Assembly (NCBI GenBank): GCA_020633655.1
Contig: JACKDF010000006.1
Coordinates: 124,001-188,000 of the forward strand
Direction of reading: 5' to 3'
Source: Deferribacteres bacterium
Lineage (GTDB): Bacteria; Zhuqueibacterota; Zhuqueibacteria; Zhuqueibacterales; Geothermadaptataceae
DNA length: 64,000 nucleotides
Below, piece by piece: positions 25,038 to 34,841 of this stretch. The first letter of the stretch is position 1; each line of letters starts with the position of its first letter. The notes beneath the pieces were generated by a model that worked only from the letters and a program-made list of their open reading frames with translations, searched no databases and was not told where the DNA came from. The position numbers were made by a program, and so were the translations under genes.

Positions 25038-26723
25038 TTGCCACTGACAGATAAAAACGGATACACGGAAAATCGTTATTTCCTTCTCTATGAGTTGTTT
25101 CAGGAAATCTCGGCCTCCCTCGATCCACAAAAATCACTTAACTCAATAATTGATGCCGCTGTCAAAATCACAGATGCCACAAGCGGTTCGCTGGTTATGG
25201 TTGATTGGGAAAATAATATCCTTGAGATCAAAGTTTCCCGGGGTTTTGTGAAGCATATCGGTGATGTCCGTTTGCGTGTCGGCGAGGGTGTTACAGGTTG
25301 GGTTGCGCTTTCGGGTGAGCCAATTCTTGTGAGTGATGTCACAAATGAACCACGCTATATTCCGGTAAAAGAAGACATTCAAACAGAGCTGGCCGTGCCA
25401 ATGAAACTGGAGCATGAGCTCATAGGCGTACTGAATGTGGATAGCACCCGAAAGCATGCCTTTACGCAGGAAGATGTCGCTTTGCTCACCCTCCTGGCAA
25501 ATCAATCAGCACAGGTGATTCATAACGGCAATTTGTTCGATACTGTGAACCGGCAGGTCAAAGAATTGTCGACGCTCATCGAAATTAATAAAATGATTGC
25601 CAGCTCCCTCTCGGTGGAAAAAATATTGAATCAGATTGTGGAACGAACAGCAGAGTTGATGCATTCCAATATTTGTTCGATAATGCTTGTTTCAGAGGAT
25701 GGAAAATCGTTGGAACTTAAAGCCTACTATGGTGGGGATTTCAATTTACAGCGAAAGAGCATCCCGATTTCAGGCACTCTTTATGGTAAGGTGCTGCGCG
25801 ACAAGAAATCCCGTCGAATAAAAAATTTGCGCGATGTTAAGCACGAAAAACTGGAAGAAATTACGGACAATGAAGGCATTCATGCGCTTTTAACCGTACC
25901 GTTGGTTGCCCGGGATGTGGCCATTGGGCTACTCAATATATACAAAAGTTATAGTTATGAGTTCAGCGATGAAGAAAAACGCCTGCTGCGTACTTTTGCC
26001 GATCTCTGTGCAGTGGCTATCGACAATGCCCACTTGCATGAACAGACGGTGCTCCTTGAAGACCAGGCCCGGCGAGCCGGACGTGTGGCGGCTGTCGGGG
26101 AACTGGCAGTCGGCATTGCACACGAAATCCGCAATCCTCTTACGATTATTAAAATGATTTTTGAAGCAGGCGAAACGCTTAACGAAGAAGATAGACACGT
26201 CATCAGTACCGAACTGCAACGCATGAATAAGATAATTACGCAGTTGCTGGATTACACGCGCTTAAAGGAACCCGAACGCGAATGGTGTCAACTTGGTAAA
26301 ATACTGGAAAACTCCTTTTTGCTTTTGAACTACGATTTAAGCAAAAAAAACATCCAGTTAACCAAATGTGTCCCGGATAAACTGCCACTTGTGTGGGCAG
26401 ATCCAGTTCAATTGCAGCAAATATTTTTAAATATATTGCTCAATGCCAGTGACGCAGTGCCTGAAGGTGGAAAAATAAAAGTACAATGTGGCACCACTGA
26501 CGATAAATTTATCGAAGTAAAAATTCATGACAATGGCAGTGGCTTGCCAGATGCGGTAAAAAAGAATTTATTCGTACCGTTCACTTCCACCAAGGAGAAG
26601 GGATTAGGGCTTGGGCTTTCCATTGTAAAAAGCCTCATTGAAGCTCATTTGGGTTCAGTGCATATTGAATCCACACCTGGTGTCGGCACGATTGTAACAG
26701 TTCGCCTGCCGGAAACACATTAG
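25038..26723 (+). CDS. sensor histidine kinase with two GAF domains
   Basis: The 561-residue soluble kinase has GAF domains at about residues 15-170 (LDPQKSLNSIIDAAVKITDATSGSLVMVD) and 185-335 (LSVEKILNQIVERTAELMHSNICSIMLV). A HisKA dimerisation domain with the phosphorylated histidine in GIAHEIRNPLTII and an HATPase domain with N (NILLNASDAV), G1 (DNGSGLP) and G2 (GLGLGLSIVKSLIEAH) boxes follow. It would phosphorylate the regulator encoded 33 bases downstream. GAF domains bind small ligands or redox cofactors; no ligand can be read. The TTG start at 25038 is uncertain, with only a weak AGG upstream. Confidence 0.93.
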   Translation: MPLTDKNGYTENRYFLLYELFQEISASLDPQKSLNSIIDAAVKITDATSGSLVMVDWENNILEIKVSRGFVKHIGDVRLRVGEGVTGWVALSGEPILVSDVTNEPRYIPVKEDIQTELAVPMKLEHELIGVLNVDSTRKHAFTQEDVALLTLLANQSAQVIHNGNLFDTVNRQVKELSTLIEINKMIASSLSVEKILNQIVERTAELMHSNICSIMLVSEDGKSLELKAYYGGDFNLQRKSIPISGTLYGKVLRDKKSRRIKNLRDVKHEKLEEITDNEGIHALLTVPLVARDVAIGLLNIYKSYSYEFSDEEKRLLRTFADLCAVAIDNAHLHEQTVLLEDQARRAGRVAAVGELAVGIAHEIRNPLTIIKMIFEAGETLNEEDRHVISTELQRMNKIITQLLDYTRLKEPEREWCQLGKILENSFLLLNYDLSKKNIQLTKCVPDKLPLVWADPVQLQQIFLNILLNASDAVPEGGKIKVQCGTTDDKFIEVKIHDNGSGLPDAVKKNLFVPFTSTKEKGLGLGLSIVKSLIEAHLGSVHIESTPGVGTIVTVRLPETH

Positions 26724-26756
26724 ACGCGTGTGTCGCTATAAAAAACGAGGAACAAA

Positions 26757-28163
26757 GTGGTATCAGCAAATAAAACCATTCTCATCGTCGATGATGAGCC
26801 TAATATACATTATTCATTCAAAAAAATTTTTCCACAGGATTACACAATTCTCTCGGCTCACGATGGGCAAACCGGCATTGAAAAAATGCAACAGGAGAAG
26901 CCGGATGTCATTGTGATGGATGTGAAAATGCCGGGCATGGGTGGTTTGGAAGCTTTAACAAAGATGAAGGAGATCGATGCCCGCATTCCGGTTATAATGA
27001 TGACCGCCTTTGGCACGTTGAATACAGCAATCACCGCCATGAAAAACGGCGCCTTCGATTACATGCTTAAACCATTCGATGTGGAGAAAATGCGCAGTGT
27101 CATCAGGAAAGCACTGCATAACAGCGAACAGATGCGACGCAATGTTTCTCTCTCCACAAAAAAGGAAAGCGAGGAATCAGGTGACCTGATCGTGGGCAGC
27201 TCCGAAGCCATGCAAGAGGTTTATAAACTCATTGGACAGGTGGCAAGCCAGGATGTAACTATTCTCATTCGGGGCGAAAGTGGTACGGGAAAAGAATTAG
27301 TCGCGCGTGCAATCTACCAACACAGTCGTCGCGCGGATCAACCATTTCTGGAAATCAACTGTGCGGCTATTCCCCAGAGTCTGCTGGAATCCGAACTTTT
27401 CGGCCACGAAAAAGGGGCTTTCACCGGCGCAGTGAACCGGCATATCGGAAAATTCGAGCAAGTGGATGGTGGGACTTTGTTTCTGGATGAAATCGGGGAA
27501 ATGCCCGTATCGACACAAGCAAAAATTTTGCGTGTCATTCAACAGGGGGAATTCAGTCGTGTGGGTGGCAAAGAGACGATTAAAACCAACGTCCGCCTTA
27601 TTGCGGCAACAAATGTGAATATTGAGGATGCTATAAAAACCGGAAATTTTCGTGAGGATTTGTATTACCGGTTGAACGTAATCACCATTCAATTACCACC
27701 TCTGCGCGATCGAAAGCATGATTTGATCCAACTGGTGAACTATTTCATCAGAAAATACAACGAAGAAACCGGAAAAAATATTCAGGGTTTGACTCAGGAA
27801 GCCCATAAAAAAATCAAAGAGTACAACTGGCCCGGTAATGTTCGTGAGCTGGAAAATTGTATTCGTCGTTCAATCGTGCTTGCCAAAGGTGGGTATATCG
27901 CAATCGAAGAAATCGAACTCGATTCTTCGGTGGAAGATCGTAACGTGCCCTCAGTGGAAGAAGATGAAATAGCCCTGGATAGGATCATTTCAAAAATAAT
28001 GACCGGGAAATCAAACCTGAAGCTCTGGCCAACTGTGGAGAAAATTTTGATTGCAAAAGCCTTACAGAAAACTGGAAACAACCAGGTGCAGGCTGCGAAA
28101 TTGTTGGGAATTCATCGCAATACGCTGCGCAATCGAATTGATCGCTATGATTTGGATGTGTAA
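26757..28163 (+). CDS. NtrC-family sigma-54-dependent response regulator
   Basis: The 468-residue protein has a receiver domain (acidic pocket VDDEP, phospho-acceptor Asp55 in VIVMDVKMPG) and an AAA+ domain with Walker A GESGTGKE, the sigma-54-contacting GAFTGA loop, and Walker B GGTLFLDEIGEM. A C-terminal Fis-type helix-turn-helix (NNQVQAAKLLGIHRNTLRNRIDRY) completes it. It activates sigma-54 promoters when phosphorylated, most likely by the GAF kinase just upstream. Start is GTG 26757 with GAGG at good distance. It could control glnA, but target genes cannot be read from the sequence. Confidence 0.95.
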   Translation: MVSANKTILIVDDEPNIHYSFKKIFPQDYTILSAHDGQTGIEKMQQEKPDVIVMDVKMPGMGGLEALTKMKEIDARIPVIMMTAFGTLNTAITAMKNGAFDYMLKPFDVEKMRSVIRKALHNSEQMRRNVSLSTKKESEESGDLIVGSSEAMQEVYKLIGQVASQDVTILIRGESGTGKELVARAIYQHSRRADQPFLEINCAAIPQSLLESELFGHEKGAFTGAVNRHIGKFEQVDGGTLFLDEIGEMPVSTQAKILRVIQQGEFSRVGGKETIKTNVRLIAATNVNIEDAIKTGNFREDLYYRLNVITIQLPPLRDRKHDLIQLVNYFIRKYNEETGKNIQGLTQEAHKKIKEYNWPGNVRELENCIRRSIVLAKGGYIAIEEIELDSSVEDRNVPSVEEDEIALDRIISKIMTGKSNLKLWPTVEKILIAKALQKTGNNQVQAAKLLGIHRNTLRNRIDRYDLDV

Positions 28164-28201
28164 TCGTTGAATGAAGTCAGAATTTTGGAGAATCGGAAAC
28201 T

Positions 28202-28612
28202 TTACGCCTGTTGATCCCATGGATTTAGGATGTTTGCACCACTCGCTCGCATATCATTTACATTGCGTGTCACCAGCACAATTGCCATAATCCATCCATC
28301 AATTAATGAGAGTGACTCTCCAGTTAGTTCCGCCTTCCCCTGTAGTTCGCCCCATTTTTCTGAGGCGTGCAAATCAAAATCAAGAATCCTGTTCGAAAAC
28401 CTGGTTTTTAAATCTTTATTTATCCAACGATGCAGTCCGTTTTTCTTCTTTCCATCCGGTAGTTTTTCAATTCCTTTATGGATTTCTCCCATAGTAAACA
28501 CACTCAAATACAACGAATTTTCAAATACATGAGAAATCCAGTTTGTCACATTTTTACTCGGATTCTTTTTTATCAATCCCGAGACAACACAGGCATCAAG
28601 TAATAAGTATTC
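28202..28612 (-). pseudogene. decayed PIN-domain (VapC-type) toxin
   Basis: In one frame the minus strand encodes EYLLLDACVVSGLIKKNPSKNV at the start and a VTRNVNDMRASGANILNPW ending, both typical of VapC ribonucleases. The family start codon is missing: the codon before the LLLDAC strand follows a TGA directly, and no ATG, GTG or TTG occurs before the TTG at 28576, which would cut off the first catalytic Asp. The segment between the third acidic residue and LVTRN (DGWIMAIVLVTRN) is about nine residues shorter than usual. No antitoxin gene is adjacent. It is probably a remnant of a VapBC module. Confidence 0.65.
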
Positions 28613-28743
28613 TCAAAAATCCAATTTATTTTTGGCAAAATAGCCGACACCTTTAAAACGATTCCACAAAATATTTAAATTTGCATATTTATTCTATTTC
28701 TTGTATTTTTCTGCCCCAAAATTCTAACATAAGGAGATGCTCG

Positions 28744-29880
28744 ATGAAATTGGGGAGTACCAAAAGAGTGGTCGTTAAGGTCGGCACCAATACACTCACC
28801 GACAAGGAAGGTTTGATCGATATAAATTACCTCAACGATTTCACAAAACAACTGGCAAAACTTGCGCATAGCGGACATGAAGTCGTATTGGTTAGCTCAG
28901 GTGCAGTTCGGGTTGGCATGGCACGGCTTGGGATCAGCAAAGTAAAAAGTCTGCGGGAATCCCAGGCAGCAGCTGCTGTCGGTCAAGGCTTGCTGATCGA
29001 TATTTATAACCATTTGTTTCAGCAAGAGCAAATTACCATAGCCCAAATATTACTGATCGCCGATGATTTTCGTGTTCGCAGCCGTTATTTGAATGCCCGC
29101 AACACATTGTATACATTATTTGAAAAAAAAGTCATCCCAATCATTAATGAGAATGATACAATTTCAGCAGAAGAAATAAAATTTGGTGACAACGATAACC
29201 TCGCAGCGCAGGTGACCGGCCTCGTCAATGCGGGTACACTCATTTTTTTGTCTGATGTGGGTGGCTTGCATGAAAGAGAAGGAAGCCAGCTTGGCAAGCG
29301 CCTCAGCCGTATCGAAAAAATTACGCCAGAAATTCTCACCCTCGCAGGGAAATCGACATCGGCGCATAGTCGAGGTGGGATGATAACGAAAATTGAGGGT
29401 GCACGCAAAGCAACAGAAGGTGGCGCGCATGTATTCATCGCCAATGGCCGGGAAAAAAATGTACTCGAACGTATTCTGGCTGAGGAAGATATTGGCACGC
29501 ATTTCATCCCCCAAACAACCTGGCGTGACAGCCGAAAACGCTGGATTGGTATGAGCAGTGCGGTTAATGGCACCCTCGTCGTGGATGACGGCGCACACGC
29601 TGCTCTTCTGGGTCGTAAAAAAAGTTTACTGGCTGCAGGAATCGTTGGTGTGATTGGACAATTTCAGGCTGGAGATATCGTGGCAGTATCCAATTTAAAA
29701 GGAGAAGAAATTGCTCGCGGCCTGGTTAATTACAGTGCAGTTGAGATTGAAAAATTGAAGGGAATCCACAGCCGGCTCTTCCCCCAGATTCTGGGTTATC
29801 AGGGCAATCCCGAAATCATTCACCGCGACAATTTATTTATTTTCCGTCACCAAAAGGAGACCGACCATGACGAAGAGTGA
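28744..29880 (+). CDS. proB: glutamate 5-kinase with PUA domain
   Basis: The 378-residue enzyme makes gamma-glutamyl phosphate, the first step of proline synthesis. The amino-acid-kinase domain contains VVVKVGTNTL, VSSGAVRVGM, INENDTISAEEIKFGDND and SAHSRGGMITKIEGA. A C-terminal PUA domain follows from about residue 280. AAGGAG lies 6 bases before the ATG at 28744; an upstream in-frame extension to 28681 lacks a ribosome binding site and is rejected. It overlaps proA by 14 bases, a two-gene operon. Feedback by proline is expected from the family. Confidence 0.96.
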   Translation: MKLGSTKRVVVKVGTNTLTDKEGLIDINYLNDFTKQLAKLAHSGHEVVLVSSGAVRVGMARLGISKVKSLRESQAAAAVGQGLLIDIYNHLFQQEQITIAQILLIADDFRVRSRYLNARNTLYTLFEKKVIPIINENDTISAEEIKFGDNDNLAAQVTGLVNAGTLIFLSDVGGLHEREGSQLGKRLSRIEKITPEILTLAGKSTSAHSRGGMITKIEGARKATEGGAHVFIANGREKNVLERILAEEDIGTHFIPQTTWRDSRKRWIGMSSAVNGTLVVDDGAHAALLGRKKSLLAAGIVGVIGQFQAGDIVAVSNLKGEEIARGLVNYSAVEIEKLKGIHSRLFPQILGYQGNPEIIHRDNLFIFRHQKETDHDEE

Positions 29881-31120
29881 AATTCAAGTGAAAGGTGAAC
29901 AGGCACGTCGGGCCGCGACTGTATTGGCCACTGCGACTACTTCACAAAAAAACGGAGCATTGGCCAAAATGGCCGCGGCATTACGAATGCGGTGCAATGA
30001 AATTATTGCGGCAAATAAACTCGATATGGACAATGGCCGCAGAGATGGATTGAAAGAATCGTTGTTCGACAGATTGCTCCTGACAGCCGAACGAATCGAA
30101 GGTATCGCTGCAGCGGTGGAACAGATTATTGCCCTTCCTGATCCTGTTGGAACCTGTATCAGCGGGCAAATACGTCCCAACGGATTGCAGGTAAACAAAA
30201 TTCGTGTACCGCTTGGTGTAGTTGGCATTATATACGAAGCACGACCCAATGTGACGGTCGACGCCGCCGCTCTTTGCCTGAAATCAGGAAATGCAGTCAT
30301 TTTGCGAGGCGGAAAATCAGCATTCCATTCCAATATGAAACTCGTCGAGGTCCTTTCCGCTGCGGTTGCAGAAGCTGGTTTGCCTGCACAAAGTATCCAG
30401 TTAGTAGAGAACACAGACCGCGCCGTGGCAGCTGACATGATGAAAGCGAATGGCCTTATTGACGTGCTCATTCCCCGTGGCGGTGCTGGTTTGATTCAAA
30501 GCGTTGTGCAAAATGCGACAATTCCGGTTATCGAAACCGGTGTTGGTAATTGCCATGTTTACATCGATGCCAGCGCTGAGGAGAAGATGGCGCATAATAT
30601 TGCCGTAAATGCGAAAACACAACGCCCCGGCGTTTGCAACGCGATGGAGACTTTACTCGTGCATGAAAACCACGCTGTGAAATTATTACCGGCAATTCTG
30701 CAGGCAATGGTTGACAAAGGTGTTGAAATCCGTGGTTGTGAGAAAACGTGTGCGGTATTTCCAGCGGCAAAACAGGCTGTTGAAAGTGATTGGGGAGAGG
30801 AATTCCTCAGTTTAATTTTGGCGGTAAAAGTTGTGCCATCTCTGGATGCAGCAATCGAACACATCCGCACCTACACTTCACTGCACACGGAAGCAATTGT
30901 TACGCAGAATGTCACAGCGGCAGAACGTTTTCTCAATGAAATCGACGCTGCAGCTGTGTATGTTAATGCCAGCACCCGGTTCACCGATGGATTCGAATTT
31001 GGATTTGGTGCAGAGATCGGTATTTCTACACAAAAATTACACGCAAGGGGCCCAATGGGATTGGAGGCTTTGACGAGCAGCAAGTTTATTGTGCGGGGAA
31101 ACGGACAGATTCGTGGATAA
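29867..31120 (+). CDS. proA: gamma-glutamyl phosphate reductase
   Basis: The 417-residue enzyme reduces gamma-glutamyl phosphate to glutamate-5-semialdehyde with NADPH, the second step of proline synthesis. It is a full-length aldehyde-dehydrogenase-fold protein with GVVGIIYEARPNVTVDAA, the ILRGGKSAFHSN segment, the catalytic cysteine in QRPGVCNAMETLLVH and the ending HARGPMGLEALTSSKFI. GGAG precedes the ATG inside the end of proB. proC is not in the window. Confidence 0.97.
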   Translation: MTKSEIQVKGEQARRAATVLATATTSQKNGALAKMAAALRMRCNEIIAANKLDMDNGRRDGLKESLFDRLLLTAERIEGIAAAVEQIIALPDPVGTCISGQIRPNGLQVNKIRVPLGVVGIIYEARPNVTVDAAALCLKSGNAVILRGGKSAFHSNMKLVEVLSAAVAEAGLPAQSIQLVENTDRAVAADMMKANGLIDVLIPRGGAGLIQSVVQNATIPVIETGVGNCHVYIDASAEEKMAHNIAVNAKTQRPGVCNAMETLLVHENHAVKLLPAILQAMVDKGVEIRGCEKTCAVFPAAKQAVESDWGEEFLSLILAVKVVPSLDAAIEHIRTYTSLHTEAIVTQNVTAAERFLNEIDAAAVYVNASTRFTDGFEFGFGAEIGISTQKLHARGPMGLEALTSSKFIVRGNGQIRG

Positions 31121-31125
31121 AAAAA

Positions 31126-31188
31126 ATGGAGCATGCCGCCCTGCGCTGTTGTGCATGTTGTATTTCAATACAGGGTGGAATGCTCCAT
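31126..31188. terminator. large hairpin, bidirectional terminator between proA and the PLD-like gene
   Basis: Arms 31126-31143 (ATGGAGCATGCCGCCCTG) and 31171-31188 match at 16 of 18 positions. It starts just after the proA stop. On the minus strand the stem is followed by eight T, so it fits best as a terminator for the convergent gene and may also slow transcription from proBA. Confidence 0.65.
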
Positions 31189-31386
31189 AATAAATCGGCA
31201 AGCAATCAGATGTTTTCAAAAGGTGCAGTGCAGTACTTGCCTTTTTTTTACAAAAATGAAGTGTACAGCAAAGCATTTGGTTGATCACCAAATTTTGTTG
31301 AAAAAGTACAAACAGCGACACAAAATGCGCAATTTCAGAAAGAAAAAATTGTTAGTTTTTTGTGGGCCTGATTATATCTCGGCATT

Positions 31387-32475
31387 TCAGGGGAAAAATT
31401 TCAGTACTCTTGAGATTTGTTCCAAAAGTTTCATACTCGCAAACGCCAGGAAACCATTCGTCTGCAATTCACCCTCAGTTGCAGTTCGGGAATTTGCTAT
31501 ATCTGGCGCAATTACTTTTTCCTTAAATTGCTGTACCAGGTCTGCATCGTGTATGATGGCGATATTTTCGATGTGCGCCCGATAACTGAGAAAATCATAA
31601 TTCGTTGAGCCGACAACCAGCGTTTTTTCGTCCACGAGCATGCCTTTGAGGTGCGACATTTTCCCCTGATAGAGCTGCAAATCGAATCCCGATCGGTTGG
31701 CTTCCCAAAGCATGTATTTTCGCATCAACCCCCAATTATTCGCATCCGGACTGCAAATCGTCACTTTAACACCCCGTTTGACAGCTGAACGTAAATTATC
31801 GATGAATGGAAAAGTGAGGTAGGGGCTTTCAACGAAAATGTGACTTTGGGCTGCGTCAATTACATGAAAAACCGGTTGAAAAAGATTCTCATTGTTGCGT
31901 TTGTCCAGGGTGATCAGTGTGAAATCATCGAACTTTTTTATTGCTCCGACATTCTTCCCAGCCCAGGTCATCTCAAAATCGTGCTTCAAATAAGCGACGA
32001 TTTCCGGCTCTTCGATACGCAGCATCATATCATGCCAGTAAAAATTGTGGTCGCAAAAATTAATGCCACCGATATAGGCGATGCGATCATCAATAATCAC
32101 CAGTTTTTTATGGTTGCGCATGGAGATTTTATAGAAAAAAAGGCCAAGCGGTTCTGTGAATTTGCTCTGAATGCCTGCTTGCCTGTTTTCTTCAATCAAC
32201 TCGCTCGTTGCACGGACTTCCGCCATGAGAGCCGCATCGTTGCGGCTTTTGAATGAATACAGAAACTGGTCGTTAATAATTGCGCGGATGTAAGAGTCAA
32301 GCAAAAGCCGTTTATCTTTCGCCAAGGATTGGCGAATAGTCTCGGAAAACATTCGCCCGACCGCATCTCCTTCAAAAGACATTGTTTGCCCCAGTACGCA
32401 TTCTTTTGCGGCTAAAATCTCTTTCTGTAAATCTGCCCAAAAATTCTCCGAGTCTACCAATATCTGTATTTTCAT
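31387..32475 (-). CDS. phospholipase D-like / cardiolipin synthase-like protein
   Basis: The 362-residue protein has two HxK motifs of the phospholipase D superfamily: NHKKLVIIDDRIAYIGGIN and SHLKGMLVDEKTLVVGSTN. The pair forms one active site for transfer of phosphatidyl groups or hydrolysis of phosphodiesters. The usual N-terminal membrane helices of Cls enzymes are missing, so it may be a cytosolic ClsB-like enzyme or a different PLD-type hydrolase. It stands alone on the minus strand. The ATG at 32475 follows a sequence (AAAGATGAGAAT) with a weak ribosome binding site. Confidence 0.85.
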   Translation of the reverse strand: MKIQILVDSENFWADLQKEILAAKECVLGQTMSFEGDAVGRMFSETIRQSLAKDKRLLLDSYIRAIINDQFLYSFKSRNDAALMAEVRATSELIEENRQAGIQSKFTEPLGLFFYKISMRNHKKLVIIDDRIAYIGGINFCDHNFYWHDMMLRIEEPEIVAYLKHDFEMTWAGKNVGAIKKFDDFTLITLDKRNNENLFQPVFHVIDAAQSHIFVESPYLTFPFIDNLRSAVKRGVKVTICSPDANNWGLMRKYMLWEANRSGFDLQLYQGKMSHLKGMLVDEKTLVVGSTNYDFLSYRAHIENIAIIHDADLVQQFKEKVIAPDIANSRTATEGELQTNGFLAFASMKLLEQISRVLKFFP

Positions 32476-32756
32476 ATTCTCATCTTTATTTGAAATTGCA
32501 CAAATTTGCTTCGTTTTATGGGTGAAAGTCAGGTTCTATTCGAAAGATGGGATTATATAAAATTCATTGTGGAAATGCAATGCTTCAACGGTAGAAATAC
32601 AATTTTATTCTCCTGTTGTGAATCGCCTATTTTCTCAGTATTTTGTACGCTTTATGAATTTTGCTGCTTGCGAATATTTCGTTTGCCGATAGAAAGACAA
32701 ACATAATTCGTGAAATCCGTGGTTCATTTTAACAAAACATACCCTTATAAAAATCT

Positions 32757-33683
32757 ATGACCCTCCAATCACACAACCCGCTTGTATACTGCGTTGTTCT
32801 GAATCTCAATGGCCTTAGTGTTATCGAAGATGCACTTGAATCGATTCTGCAGATGACATATGCGAATTTCCGGATACTCGTCGTCGATAATGGTTCAAGC
32901 GACGGTTCGCCCATTTTTATTCGCGAACGCTTTCCGAATATCGAATTAATGGAAAACGAACAGAACCTTGGCTTTGGCGGTGGCAATAACGTCGGGATGG
33001 AATATGCGCTCAGCAAAGGAGCTGAATGGATTTTTCTGCTGAACAACGATATCGTCGTTGACAAGAATTTATTGAGTGAACTGATCGATGTGGGTATAAA
33101 GGAGGAAACTACTGGAGCGCTTGGAGCCAAAATTTACTATTTCGATGAACCAGATAAAATCTGGTTTGCCGGTGGCAATGTTAATTTTTTTACCGGATTG
33201 ACAACACACAGGCAGATACGAAAAGTCGACACCAACACGAATGATGCGGTACAGGACTCCGATTATATAACCGGCTGCGCATTGCTTTTAAGAGTGAGTG
33301 TGTTAAAAGAAGTCGGCCTTTTTGATGAAGTCTTTTTTCCAAGCTACGTCGAAGATGCGGATCTCTCAATGCGAATTCGTCAAGCAGGTTACAAATTACG
33401 CTATGTCCCAAAAGCAAAGCTGTGGCACAAAGTGTCCTCGTTTAGTGGGGGTGGGTTGACACCTTTAAAAACCGAGCTGAGAACCGCGCACAGCCTGATA
33501 TTTTTTCGTCGTTATGCACGCTGGTACCATTGGTTGAGCATGCCACTTTTTATTTTTCTGGGATCCATGGTTTTTATATTTCGGGAAGTGCTGAAAGGCA
33601 ATTGGGGGCTCATTCAGGCACTTTTCCAGGGATTCGCTCTGGGAATTCGAAAAACCAGCTCGTCGCAGGGAACTGCTGCATGA
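32757..33683 (+). CDS. family 2 glycosyltransferase
   Basis: The 308-residue protein has a GT-A fold: YCVVLNLNG, the nucleotide-binding VVDNGSSDGS, the metal-binding FLLNNDI and the acceptor-side EDADLSMRIRQAGY. The C-terminal part has two hydrophobic stretches (LSMPLFIFLGSMVFIF) that may tie it to the membrane. It resembles rhamnosyltransferase-type enzymes of polysaccharide synthesis; donor and acceptor are unknown. Its stop overlaps the start of the maf gene (ATGA). Confidence 0.9.
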   Translation: MTLQSHNPLVYCVVLNLNGLSVIEDALESILQMTYANFRILVVDNGSSDGSPIFIRERFPNIELMENEQNLGFGGGNNVGMEYALSKGAEWIFLLNNDIVVDKNLLSELIDVGIKEETTGALGAKIYYFDEPDKIWFAGGNVNFFTGLTTHRQIRKVDTNTNDAVQDSDYITGCALLLRVSVLKEVGLFDEVFFPSYVEDADLSMRIRQAGYKLRYVPKAKLWHKVSSFSGGGLTPLKTELRTAHSLIFFRRYARWYHWLSMPLFIFLGSMVFIFREVLKGNWGLIQALFQGFALGIRKTSSSQGTAA

Positions 33684-34273
33684 AGAGACAACTCGTGCTG
33701 GCTTCGACATCGCCTTTCCGAGCGGAATTGCTAAGAAGACTGCATATTCCGTTTATCACCGCAGCACCCGAAATTGTGGAAAAAGAACACAAAGGCGAAA
33801 CACCTTCAAAGATGGCAGAACGCCTCGCCCGGCAAAAAGCCGAAGCTGTTGCGACGCATTTTAAAAATGCCCTAATCATCGGTTCAGATCAGGTTGCCGC
33901 CCTTGGTGACGAAATTCTGCGCAAACCGGGAACGTATGAAAATGCACTGAACCAATTGCAATACATGCGCGGAAAAGAGCATCAATTGCACACAGCTGTC
34001 CATGTAATCGATACACAAAACGGAAAAAGTGAATCGACGCTCAACTCAGCTCGCTTATGCCTTCGGTCCGATTTAACCGATAAAGAAATTATGCAGTATA
34101 TCAAACTGGAAAATCCCTTGAACTGTGCGGGTGCTTATAAAATTGAAGGTGCTGGAATTAAGCTTTTTGAATCCATATTTTGCGATGACTGGACGGCAAT
34201 CATCGGCCTGCCCCTCATCACGCTCACGAAAATATTAAGAGAAATGAACTTCACCGAATACGATGAATCATGA
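33680..34273 (+). CDS. Maf-family nucleotide pyrophosphatase (YceF-like)
   Basis: The 197-residue protein begins KRQLVLASTSPFRAELLRRL, with the family catalytic aspartate segment IIGSDQVA and the C-terminal LNCAGAYKIEGAGIKLFE...IIGLPL. These match the YceF branch, which hydrolyses 7-methyl-GTP, better than the dTTP/UTP-specific Maf branch. The start at 33680 gives the four-base overlap with the previous gene and the canonical N-terminus; a longer in-frame extension upstream is not used. It overlaps the next gene by four bases as well. Confidence 0.9.
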   Translation: MKRQLVLASTSPFRAELLRRLHIPFITAAPEIVEKEHKGETPSKMAERLARQKAEAVATHFKNALIIGSDQVAALGDEILRKPGTYENALNQLQYMRGKEHQLHTAVHVIDTQNGKSESTLNSARLCLRSDLTDKEIMQYIKLENPLNCAGAYKIEGAGIKLFESIFCDDWTAIIGLPLITLTKILREMNFTEYDES

Positions 34274-34740
34274 ATTTTGAACAATACATAACTCCCGAAA
34301 ATATCTATATTTCAACATTTATTCTCTGCTTTATCAGCGGTTTTATTCCCATTGTCAATGCAGAAGCTATCGTGATCGGCGTTGCTGCGATGTCTGAAGA
34401 CAACATTGTCTGGCAGGTTGGTTTCGTTGCAGCTTTGGGACAAATGCTTGCTAAGGGCATGCTGTTCTATGCAGGGCGTGGTGTGATTAAAATTCCAATG
34501 GGAAAATATGAAGCAAAACTGGCTGAGGTGGAAGAAAAATTTCAAAAGTGGCAAGGACGTTCTGACGCTTTTATCTTTCTAAGCGCTTCCGTTGGATTTC
34601 CTCCTTTTTACGTCGTTAGTATTCTTGCAGGCATGCTCAAACTCAATTTTGCCCGCTTCTTTGCTTCCGGATTGGCAGGCCGGTTTATCCGGTTCGGTTT
34701 ACTGGCACTTTTCCCGCAGTTGTTGCGTGGAAGTTTATGA
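34270..34740 (+). CDS. small VTT/DedA-like membrane protein (YqaA-like)
   Basis: The 156-residue protein has four hydrophobic stretches and the pattern of the VTT (DedA/YqaA/SNARE-associated) family: FISGFIPIVNAEAIVIG, a central AALGQMLAKGMLFYAGR, and SVGFPPFYVVSILAGMLKLNFARFFASGLAGRFIRF. Such proteins are thought to be lipid scramblases or flippases in the inner membrane. It is translationally coupled to the Maf gene (ATGA). The specific lipid is unknown. Confidence 0.75.
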   Translation: MNFEQYITPENIYISTFILCFISGFIPIVNAEAIVIGVAAMSEDNIVWQVGFVAALGQMLAKGMLFYAGRGVIKIPMGKYEAKLAEVEEKFQKWQGRSDAFIFLSASVGFPPFYVVSILAGMLKLNFARFFASGLAGRFIRFGLLALFPQLLRGSL

Positions 34741-34841
34741 TAAACCAAAAGTTTGTTCGAAAGTATTGCTCTCGAAAATTAAATATTCGGACTGTAGGTT
34801 CCGGAACAGTCATCCTTACAACGAAAATTAGAAAATGAACA

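Noticed and set aside
32506..32706. 66-codon plus-strand ORF between the PLD-like gene and the glycosyltransferase
   Set aside because: It has no domain and a cysteine/phenylalanine-rich composition typical of AT-rich non-coding DNA, without a supporting ribosome binding site.
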